From positions 1-39,451 of IMG/VR virus record IMGVR_UViG_3300032288_001434: DNA of 39,451 bases; one strand, given 5' to 3'. Numbering within the stretch: the stretch's first letter is position 1; each line of letters starts with the position of its first letter. Source of the DNA: a virus. Under the pieces are notes generated by a model, which was not told where the DNA came from, searched no databases, and saw only the letters and a program-made list of their open reading frames with translations. Shown piece after piece: positions 1 to 7,445 of this stretch. The translations under genes were made by a program, and so were the position numbers.

Positions 1-3000
1 ACAGCAGTTTCTCCTGGAACTATATTTACCTCTTCAACATTAGGTTGTTCAACAATAGCTTCTTCTACTGGCGTAGTCTCTACAACTGGTTGCTCAGTAA
101 CTACTTCCGTCTCCTGGACCCCACCGCCTGCGACAGTGCTATCGCTAATATTTGCTTCTGGCTGCGTGGCTTGCCAGACTGTCCCTTCTCCTTGCCCTGC
201 TTGAGGTTGTCCTTCATTAGTTCCCTCACGTTGTACGACACCGCCTTCTGCTGTGCCTTCTTGCTGCTGTTTTGTGCTTTCTTCAATGGCATTTCTCGAT
301 ATAATTTTTAGTTCATTATTAATCTGCTCTATCCTTTCTCTCTGGCCAGTGGTTAGAGCTTCATCCTTACCAGCTATTTCTTGTTCTAAGTTTTTCTTTT
401 CTAATAATAAATTAAATGAGTTTTTTGCATCCTCTGATGATAAATTATCTGGTACAGTACTAATAATCTGTTGACACTCTTTAACTGAGTTTAATACCTC
501 AAGTGCTTGATCTTCAGTTATACTTCCCTTATCTACTTCAATCTTTATTAAATTCTCTACAGTTTTTAATGTTGTGCCATCCTTTAATAATTTTTCATAC
601 TGATCAAATAACTCTGGAGATTGTTTATTAAACTTTCCCCCTTTTATAATATTATATGAGTTTGTAACAGTGGCAAACATCAAACCTCCAAGTGTTCCCA
701 TGTAAGTTTCTTCACCTGCTTGACTAAGTGCTTTAACAACACCGTCATATGTAGTTATATCTGGTACATTTTTAAATAGTTCTTTTTCATATATTGCATT
801 TACTATACTCTTAACTCCTGTTTCTGTAAGTGATTGAGTTCCCTCAACAACTCCTTCAGCTCCAGCAGATAAAAAATAATCTAATCCTCCAGTTACAAGC
901 ATACTTGATAAATCTTTGTTTATCTCATGCTTTATAGCATCTATAGATGCATTCTTTGGCAACTTAGCCATTGATCTTCCTATGGTATCTATAATTAATT
1001 TATTTGTTAATGATTTATTAGATCCAGATAAAACATTAAATCCAAATTTTTCTAAGCCTCCCATTGCAAGTGCATACGGTATAGATATTAGCTTTTTCTC
1101 CATTTCAGAAAGGCCATCAAATGCTGGATCTAACATCATTTCCTCTACATTTCCATATGATTGAGCATAAAATCCTGTTCCTGATGGAGCTGAAACAGCT
1201 GCCCCAACTGATTCAAGAACAGACCCCAATACAACTTCAAATGTACTTCTATCTTCTGATTGTTGATATTCTTCAGTGGTGTCAAAATAAAATTCACCAA
1301 CTTTATTAATATCTTTTGTAACCATTCTTTTAAGTTCTTTTGAAGCTTTATCAAGTATATCAAAATCTGATAATCCTTGTTTTTTTAATTCTTCGTATTC
1401 ATCCTTTGGCATTAAATTTTCTGCACCAAATATACTGCTCAATACAGGAGTCATTAAATCAGCAGCAACATAAGCTCCTGCCTTAGTTACATCAAGCACA
1501 CCACCCGTAAATTTTGCTGCAACAAATCCTAAGAATGATCCCTGTTTTTCTCTTTCAGCTTGTTGGAGAGGAAGAGATTGAGTTAAAGCAATTGATATAT
1601 CATCTAAACCTTTAACTTGTTTTTCTACTATAGATTTTTTATCTTGAATAATTAATTGCTCATCTTGCAATTTTTTAAGTTCAGCTTCAAAATCATAAGT
1701 TTTTTCAAAATCTTGTATTGATTGATAGTATGCCTTTAGAGCTGCTTCTGCTTCTAAATCTTTTTTTCCAGATTTTTTATACTTATTTAGTAAGTCGTTG
1801 TATGTTGTTACAAGATTATTTCTAAAAGAAAGTTTTGAATTGTAATCTTCATATAATTTATTAAAATTATTTACCTGATCCTCTAAACTCGCTACTTCAT
1901 ATGATGTTTCTTTTGATCTTTTTTGAAGAGTAGCTTGAAATACATCTTGATCAATTAAATTTTTAAATTTATTAATATCTGTCAATGCAAAATCAACAAC
2001 ATCGTCCATATAATTATTAAACCCTTTTTCATCATCTCCATAGTCCTTTTGGCCTATATACCTTATCTCCTTTTCATCTCTCCATGTGTCATATATAAAC
2101 TCTAATAAATCTTTAGCTTGTGACGCACCACCTAAGACACCTGTCTTTAACTGTATTTTTTGTTTTCCTGGAGATGTTATTGTCACCCAATCCTCTCCCC
2201 AAACAGCCTCTTGAACATCATATCCATATCTAGATAATGTACGGTTTAAAAGATCCTTAGCTGTACCTTCTTCACTTCTAAATATTTCATAGTTTATATT
2301 ATTTCTTGCATCTTCAAATATGCTCTCTTCTTCTGATGCATACTTTATGAAATTTTTATAATCTGGATTATTTTTATTTTCTTTTAGCAGCCTAAAGTAT
2401 TCACGCATATTCTTGGATTTCCCTACAGGGTACATATACGTGTAGTAAAACTCTTCAAACTTATCTTTAAATTTTCTCTTTTGTAACTTAGGAGCTTTAA
2501 CTTCAACTTCTCTTCCATATATTACAAATCCAACTGATCCATCAGGATTAGTATACTGATAACCGTCTCCCATATCAGTATTAACTGAACCTCCCTTTAT
2601 GAGGTATTCGTTATATTCTTGCTCCTGTTTTTGTTTTTCCCATTGATAAAAACTTTCATAAGTTTCTTTTAGCAATGCCTCTCCCTTTGCTTTTTCTTCT
2701 TTACTAAGAAATGATTTCTGCTCCTCCTCCTTCTTTTTTTTCTTTTTAGATAGGACACCTGTTTTTTGTGTAGTAGTAATCTCTACAGTTCTTGAAACAG
2801 GAATTTCTTCCATAACATCTACTTCTGGAGCATCTGGATTAGGATTAAATATTTCTGGTTTATTTTCTAAAGACGAGGACTCCAAAGGCTCTTGCGTTCC
2901 CATTTCTGTTGTAGCCAATGAACCACTTGTTTCGCTTACCATTGATGGTGATACCGACTCTTCTTTTTTTTTTAATGGTGTGTATTTAAGATCAAAAGTT

Positions 3001-3155
3001 TCGAAGTCAGTATTTTCAATACCGTCTCTAGTAACAACATTATGAACCTTCTTTCTATATTCTGGATCGTTTAATTGAGACTCAAACTCTCCTAATGATT
3101 TTGTATAGTAACCTCCTTCTGATAACTTCTTGTATAAATCCTCTACTAATGCCAT
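1..3155 (-). CDS. Very large internal virion/cargo-like protein, partial (3' end off window)
   Basis: An open frame runs from an ATG at 3155 to the left edge without a stop, so about 1,051 residues are visible and the C-terminus is missing. I read it codon by codon in several stretches. The N-terminal ~130 residues are Ser/Glu/Pro-rich with a Lys run and look disordered. Residues ~400-510 are coiled-coil-like. A Gly/Ala-rich stretch follows (~550-780) with an EGVVEG-type motif near residue 765, of the sort I associate with large phage polyvalent or ejected proteins. The visible end is Gln/Glu/Thr/Val-rich low complexity. It starts 10 bp after the preceding gene's stop, at the end of the virion operon. 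A role as ejected cargo or virion-associated enzyme is inferred from size and position; no catalytic motif is visible. Confidence 0.85.
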   Translation of the reverse strand, partial: MALVEDLYKKLSEGGYYTKSLGEFESQLNDPEYRKKVHNVVTRDGIENTDFETFDLKYTPLKKKEESVSPSMVSETSGSLATTEMGTQEPLESSSLENKPEIFNPNPDAPEVDVMEEIPVSRTVEITTTQKTGVLSKKKKKKEEEQKSFLSKEEKAKGEALLKETYESFYQWEKQKQEQEYNEYLIKGGSVNTDMGDGYQYTNPDGSVGFVIYGREVEVKAPKLQKRKFKDKFEEFYYTYMYPVGKSKNMREYFRLLKENKNNPDYKNFIKYASEEESIFEDARNNINYEIFRSEEGTAKDLLNRTLSRYGYDVQEAVWGEDWVTITSPGKQKIQLKTGVLGGASQAKDLLEFIYDTWRDEKEIRYIGQKDYGDDEKGFNNYMDDVVDFALTDINKFKNLIDQDVFQATLQKRSKETSYEVASLEDQVNNFNKLYEDYNSKLSFRNNLVTTYNDLLNKYKKSGKKDLEAEAALKAYYQSIQDFEKTYDFEAELKKLQDEQLIIQDKKSIVEKQVKGLDDISIALTQSLPLQQAEREKQGSFLGFVAAKFTGGVLDVTKAGAYVAADLMTPVLSSIFGAENLMPKDEYEELKKQGLSDFDILDKASKELKRMVTKDINKVGEFYFDTTEEYQQSEDRSTFEVVLGSVLESVGAAVSAPSGTGFYAQSYGNVEEMMLDPAFDGLSEMEKKLISIPYALAMGGLEKFGFNVLSGSNKSLTNKLIIDTIGRSMAKLPKNASIDAIKHEINKDLSSMLVTGGLDYFLSAGAEGVVEGTQSLTETGVKSIVNAIYEKELFKNVPDITTYDGVVKALSQAGEETYMGTLGGLMFATVTNSYNIIKGGKFNKQSPELFDQYEKLLKDGTTLKTVENLIKIEVDKGSITEDQALEVLNSVKECQQIISTVPDNLSSEDAKNSFNLLLEKKNLEQEIAGKDEALTTGQRERIEQINNELKIISRNAIEESTKQQQEGTAEGGVVQREGTNEGQPQAGQGEGTVWQATQPEANISDSTVAGGGVQETEVVTEQPVVETTPVEEAIVEQPNVEEVNIVPGETA

Positions 3156-3165
3156 TGTTTTTATT

Positions 3166-4656
3166 TTAATTATCTAACTCTCCACCTATTTTACTTCCTG
3201 TCTTTATTGCGTCTCTTGCTGTACTCCAACTTATATATGGATTAAGAGTACTAAAGTTTTTAAATGTTTTAACGTCAACCCACTCCTTATCAGCAATTAT
3301 TACATTACCAAGTCTATCTTTAGTTATTGCTCCAGAAGCAGATGACCATTTTTGAAGTTTATAACTTCCATCTGTAAGAAGAACAATCTTATATCCAGAA
3401 TCTAAGTAATCATTAATTATATTTGTAGCAGCCACTGTCTTCTTAGTAAATAATGATTTTAATTGAGATGATGCTTGAGTATCAACTATCTCTGACTTAG
3501 TCGCACCCTTTTTAGCTGTAGAAGCTTTTTTAGCTGTAGAAGCAGCAAGTTTTTTACCTTCTAGTTCTATCTGATACTCAAGGCTTTTTGCCTTAGTTAT
3601 CTTATCCTCAGTTCTCATATCTATCTGAGTAGAAATAAAGTCCTTAACAGCTTGTTTCTGTCTATCAGTTAAAACAGGGTTGTACATATTATTGTCATCA
3701 ATCTCCATTTTAATTAATGACGCATCTATATTATCGTAGTCCTCCTCTGTTATTTCTTCACCAAGAGCTGCCTTTTCAGCAGATAGTTCATCAAGCCTTT
3801 GCTGATACTTTTGTTCATACTCATCGTCAGTGTAATAGAAGTCAACATCAAATGCACCATTATCTCCAAGAACACTTACCTGTGCCCTTGGATTTGAGTC
3901 TGGAGCAATAGCGTTAGCTATCTTATCTTTCATTAGAGTATACTCTGGCCTATTTTTAACACTCTCGCTTGTTATCTCAATATTAGGATTATCTGGATCT
4001 TCACTAAACACAGTCATTGGCTCCCAATCAGCTGTATACTTCTCAAGTTCTGATGTTAAATCAATCTTATTAGCAACTATATTGTCTGGCAAGCTAAGCA
4101 GTCTTATATCAGATACATCTCCAGTAGGTTGTCCTGTAGCTCTATCAAACTTAGATGTATACACCCTTCCATCATCACTAACTACAACAGCATTACTCTT
4201 AACATCAGTTGCATCAGTCCAGTTTCTTAATAACTCCTGTTCTAGAACTCCTGCTGTTCCATCTTGCTGCCTTGTTATAGAATCATTAATTCTTTGATCG
4301 TAATTCTTGGCGTTATTTGCTAGAGTTCCCCAGTATTCCTTTAAGTTGTTTTGTCTAGTTATATACTCATTTGGCTTTAATCTTCCAGCTTTTAATTCTT
4401 TATTCCATTCAGTTATCTTGTTTCTAGCATCATCAACACCTCTAAGAATCATTTCGTTAAATGTCTGATCCTTACCTGGAGTATAACTATTAACTAAAGT
4501 TGTATTATCAAGAGCCATCTTATCAAGAAGGTCCCTCTTTGCTTGCTTCTCAGATTCAGCTGTCTTTAGTGTTGTAGAAAACTGACTGCTTAGACCTGCC
4601 CAGTCTACTCCACCTGTAGTAGGTGAAACGTAACCCAAATATGTTTGTTCTGCCAT
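3166..4656 (-). CDS. Virion-associated hypothetical protein, probable internal/cargo protein
   Basis: This encodes 496 residues, Lys/Glu/Asp/Thr-rich and mostly helical in appearance, with an Ala/Lys/Ser tract (AASTAKKASTAKKGA) near residue 390. I do not recognise a family. I place the start at 4656 (MAEQTYLGY) rather than at the in-frame codon seven residues upstream, because the preceding gene's TAG at 4658-4660 lies one base before this ATG, an arrangement typical of translational coupling. It sits between an Ala-rich internal-protein candidate and the very large partial protein. In podovirus-type genomes this region after the tail-ring genes usually encodes proteins carried inside the capsid and ejected with DNA. 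That function is inferred from position only. Confidence 0.8.
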   Translation of the reverse strand: MAEQTYLGYVSPTTGGVDWAGLSSQFSTTLKTAESEKQAKRDLLDKMALDNTTLVNSYTPGKDQTFNEMILRGVDDARNKITEWNKELKAGRLKPNEYITRQNNLKEYWGTLANNAKNYDQRINDSITRQQDGTAGVLEQELLRNWTDATDVKSNAVVVSDDGRVYTSKFDRATGQPTGDVSDIRLLSLPDNIVANKIDLTSELEKYTADWEPMTVFSEDPDNPNIEITSESVKNRPEYTLMKDKIANAIAPDSNPRAQVSVLGDNGAFDVDFYYTDDEYEQKYQQRLDELSAEKAALGEEITEEDYDNIDASLIKMEIDDNNMYNPVLTDRQKQAVKDFISTQIDMRTEDKITKAKSLEYQIELEGKKLAASTAKKASTAKKGATKSEIVDTQASSQLKSLFTKKTVAATNIINDYLDSGYKIVLLTDGSYKLQKWSSASGAITKDRLGNVIIADKEWVDVKTFKNFSTLNPYISWSTARDAIKTGSKIGGELDN

Positions 4657-4657
4657 A

Positions 4658-5317
4658 CTAGAATATTTTTTGACCAAAACGAATTAGTGACTCTGTATCA
4701 ATTCCTAAACCATAAGGGCTATTAGGATTAATAGTTGTAGTAGTTTTAGTTTTTCTGTATAATGGATTTAGTTCACTTGAGTATATATCTCCAGCTAATC
4801 CTATTCCAGTTTGAACAGCACCAGTTATTGCTAAATCCCTCCTAGCTTGTGCATCAGCAGCTGCCTGTTGCGCTCCAGCTAGTTCAGCCGCATACATTTC
4901 TGATTCTCTAATAGCTCTTCTCTCCTCTATACCTGACTTATTTTGTGCTTGATATAGATCCCTCTCGAACTGTGCTTGATTCGCTTGTGCTGCTAGATTA
5001 AGTCCTGCCTCGTTGCTTGCTTGAAGAATTGCTCCAGTAGACCCAATAACTCCCTCTGCTCCAGCTCCTCTTGCTGCCTCCATAGCTCCCTTTGTAGCTC
5101 TATCTGCGCTCTGTTGAGCTAACTCGTATCCAAGAGTAGGCACTTGAACCTGTCCAAATACGTCTTGTTCCTTAACTCCTTTTAATTGAGCCGCAGCTTT
5201 ACTGGCTGCCTGCTGAGCTGACTCCTTAGCTTTTTTAGCTTTTATAGCGTCAGCTACATTCATGCCAAGGCCTGCTACCCCTCCTGCTATCGATAAAGCT
5301 GTTGTTACTGCTGCCAT
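4658..5317 (-). CDS. Ala/Gln-rich internal virion protein candidate
   Basis: This encodes 219 residues. The N-terminus is hydrophobic and Gly/Ala-rich (ALSIAGGVAGLGMNVADAI). A long Ala/Gln/Glu helical region with coiled-coil character follows (~30-165). A second short hydrophobic patch is ITGAVQTGIGLAGDIY. This layout, small with an N-terminal amphipathic/hydrophobic segment and an Ala-rich helix, resembles internal core proteins of podoviruses such as T7 gp14, which form part of the ejection channel. I see no motif that proves homology. It is followed one base later by the 496-residue protein and preceded by the acetyltransferase after a 31-bp AT-rich gap. Internal/cargo role is inferred; coding status is well supported by length and composition. 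Confidence 0.8.
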   Translation of the reverse strand: MAAVTTALSIAGGVAGLGMNVADAIKAKKAKESAQQAASKAAAQLKGVKEQDVFGQVQVPTLGYELAQQSADRATKGAMEAARGAGAEGVIGSTGAILQASNEAGLNLAAQANQAQFERDLYQAQNKSGIEERRAIRESEMYAAELAGAQQAAADAQARRDLAITGAVQTGIGLAGDIYSSELNPLYRKTKTTTTINPNSPYGLGIDTESLIRFGQKIF

Positions 5318-5348
5318 CTTATTTTTTATTATTCAAAGTTATTAAAAA

Positions 5349-5759
5349 TTATTGTAATATCTTAACCATCTCTTGACAATTTTTATCTCCAGATAAAAAT
5401 CCGCACTCTGCGTACCTGTCAATAAGATGCTTGTTCTTTAGTGATGTATATATATACTTATATCCCTTCTGTTCTACATATACAGACAGAACATTTATCA
5501 GCATATTCAGAGCTTCCTTACGATCTGCCCTGTTCTTGTAGTTAGGGTTAGATATGATATACTCTATCCACGCTGTCTTGGAGTTTGTAAAGTATACAAA
5601 CCCAGCACATATATCTTGCCCATCTTTAGATATCATTATACCTCCAGCTCCATCTTGAGGAAGCATATCCCTACTTGGAGCAGTCCATCTCCACTGCTCC
5701 CACCATCCCTTTAGGATGTTGTCGTAGTCGTCTTCTTTTAGGTATCTAACTTGCATCAT
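5349..5759 (-). CDS. GNAT-like N-acetyltransferase
   Basis: This encodes 136 residues with the order of a small GNAT fold: an N-terminal strand and helix (VRYLKEDDYDNILKGWWEQW), a central hairpin (GGIMISKDGQDICAGFVYF), the core strand and following helix (AWIEYIISNPNYKNRADRKEALNM broadly at residues 63-86), and a C-terminal strand-helix (KYIYTSLKNKHLIDRYAECGF). The acetyl-CoA loop, normally R/Q-x-x-G-x-G/A, appears as a degenerate NRADRKEA segment, so activity is uncertain. The ATG overlaps the preceding stop as ATGA. Such small acetyltransferases are found in virion operons of Bacteroidota phages. The substrate is unknown; it may modify a virion protein or glycan made by the nearby glycosyltransferase (inference). 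Confidence 0.6.
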   Translation of the reverse strand: MMQVRYLKEDDYDNILKGWWEQWRWTAPSRDMLPQDGAGGIMISKDGQDICAGFVYFTNSKTAWIEYIISNPNYKNRADRKEALNMLINVLSVYVEQKGYKYIYTSLKNKHLIDRYAECGFLSGDKNCQEMVKILQ

Positions 5760-6508
5760 GGATAACTCTTAAATACTGATGAATCTATTGCAAACAACTC
5801 AAACTCTTGAGTTGACTTTGGTGTATTCATTGTAAGCTCAACCTGCATATAGTACCCCCTAAGTCCATAAGATTCAACCATATTATTCTTGGCAACTAGT
5901 ATATACATACCGTTAAAAAGAGGAGGCCCAACTAATGACGAAAAGCTAATACTACTCGATGCAACACCACTAACCTGTCCTAGATAAACTAGTTGACCTA
6001 ATCCATCTAATGTATAAACTCTATCCGTTACAGAAACCTTAGTTTCAATATTATATGAAGATGGAAAACTCATAGAAAGTGATGTAAAGGATGTTAAAGC
6101 TCCAATTCCCTGTACTGATAACGAAGCTGTGTCAACAGTATTATTGTCAGGCCTTCTAATAAATGCGTACCACTCACCCTCCTTAGCTTTGAAGTATGTA
6201 TCATCTATAATTCCGTTCTCTAGATCTGTAAGTAAAACAGCGTCCCAAGACTTGTCGCTATCAATAGCTAATGTCTTAAACATCTTTATTTCCGTAGGAC
6301 TTTCGTTTAATACAGTAGTTATTGTTGATGGGTACTGAGTACCATAGAAAGTATTTCTTGATTGATTGGTATCGTGCTTATACAAGTTTCCATCACTCCA
6401 TGTGTAAAATGTATTGTTCATACCAATCATCCAGTCTGGAATAAAAGACCACCTAGATGTCCATCCGTTGGACATTGTAGAGTATGTAAGTGTAACAGGA
6501 GGATTCAT
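5756..6508 (-). CDS. Muzzle/stabilization-protein C-terminal-type module as a separate gene
   Basis: This encodes 250 residues of beta-rich sequence. Near the N-terminus it has GWTSRWSFIPDWMIGMNN, then FYTWSDGNLYKHDTN, then RNTFYG, followed by a strand-rich region with KEGEWYAFIRR at ~110. This run of GWTS, SFIP, a tyrosine-rich strand, YKH and FYG is what I associate with the C-terminal part of muzzle/stabilization proteins in crAss-like phages, where it normally follows a segment like the one ending near residue 1180 of the 1304-residue protein here. In this genome it stands alone, four genes downstream. It is coupled to the acetyltransferase by an ATGA overlap. Probably a tail-muzzle component; the homology statement rests on recollection of family patterns. 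Confidence 0.6.
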   Translation of the reverse strand: MNPPVTLTYSTMSNGWTSRWSFIPDWMIGMNNTFYTWSDGNLYKHDTNQSRNTFYGTQYPSTITTVLNESPTEIKMFKTLAIDSDKSWDAVLLTDLENGIIDDTYFKAKEGEWYAFIRRPDNNTVDTASLSVQGIGALTSFTSLSMSFPSSYNIETKVSVTDRVYTLDGLGQLVYLGQVSGVASSSISFSSLVGPPLFNGMYILVAKNNMVESYGLRGYYMQVELTMNTPKSTQEFELFAIDSSVFKSYP

Positions 6509-6527
6509 ATTTACAAAGGTACTAAAA

Positions 6528-7445
6528 TTACACCAAACAACTATCGATAGATTTCATAAAGTTATAGTAGTTGTATGAACACCTACCTTTATTGACGTCA
6601 ATCTCTTCGTTAAATGGGTATGAGTCTATATAGTCTGCCTTAAAGAACATACCCTGTTTCTCATCCTGTACTCCAGCGTTATGGAAGAAGTAGTGCGTGT
6701 CCCAACTAGATATTGGACAAGTAGCCCAGCAAAAATCAAACTCATCTGGAACCCTAACCTCATGACCAAGCTTCCATGCAGTCCATAGCTCAGACCACAT
6801 AGACGCAGTCCAAACCTGTATCCCATAAGGATCACCATCCTTCTTTAGGTTAGACATAGTGACCAACTCGTCATAAAGGTTTCTTGAGTTCTTGTAAACC
6901 TCAGCCCAGTACTCGTGATCAATGTTCTTCATCAGCTTCTGAGCGCCACCAGAGTTATTTTGATTCTCCTCAACTAACTTTCTGTCTATACCAATAACAC
7001 TACACATCCTGTCTAAAACCTCTTCAGACTTACTCTTTATATAGTTAGCTCCTATATAACTAATAGTATCACTGAAGTACCACGTGTCGTCATTAAGGTA
7101 TGGAGTAAAGTCAAAGTATTTTGTAAACAAGAAGTCGCAGTCATGGAAGAATATAGCGTCATCCTTAAGGTATGGATGCTCTCTAAAGTGCTGCTCCAAC
7201 ATATACGACTGTATCGCTGGAGGATAGTTACACTCTCCCATATTGTCTTCATAGAAGAAGAACCTTACGTATGGGAACTTGGCCTGTATCTTTCTCCAAG
7301 ACTCTGGAATCTCTTCCATATAACAGGCCACTACATCTATATCATTACCACTGTATCCTAGAGATAGGAAGTTGTGTAGATAAACCTCAACCTGCCATGC
7401 GTAGTAATCAATAGCTGGTTGAGCAGAAAGAAATCTTAAACGCAT
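6528..7445 (-). CDS. GT-A-like glycosyltransferase
   Basis: This encodes 305 residues. Features fit a GT-A glycosyltransferase: an N-terminal alpha/beta region with a strand-loop DVVACYMEE (~37-45), a DxD-type motif D102-C-D104 inside AIFFHDCDFLF (binding metal and sugar nucleotide in this fold), a Trp-rich acceptor-side segment WTASMWSELWTAW (~212-224), and a C-terminal HYFFHNAG with His255, placed like the late metal-binding His of GT-A enzymes. The likely reaction is transfer of a sugar from a nucleotide donor to an unknown acceptor. The start overlaps the end of the poly-Thr adhesin gene by 10 bp, so the two are probably translated together. Modification of that adhesin is an attractive inference but not shown by sequence. 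Confidence 0.7.
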   Translation of the reverse strand: MRLRFLSAQPAIDYYAWQVEVYLHNFLSLGYSGNDIDVVACYMEEIPESWRKIQAKFPYVRFFFYEDNMGECNYPPAIQSYMLEQHFREHPYLKDDAIFFHDCDFLFTKYFDFTPYLNDDTWYFSDTISYIGANYIKSKSEEVLDRMCSVIGIDRKLVEENQNNSGGAQKLMKNIDHEYWAEVYKNSRNLYDELVTMSNLKKDGDPYGIQVWTASMWSELWTAWKLGHEVRVPDEFDFCWATCPISSWDTHYFFHNAGVQDEKQGMFFKADYIDSYPFNEEIDVNKGRCSYNYYNFMKSIDSCLV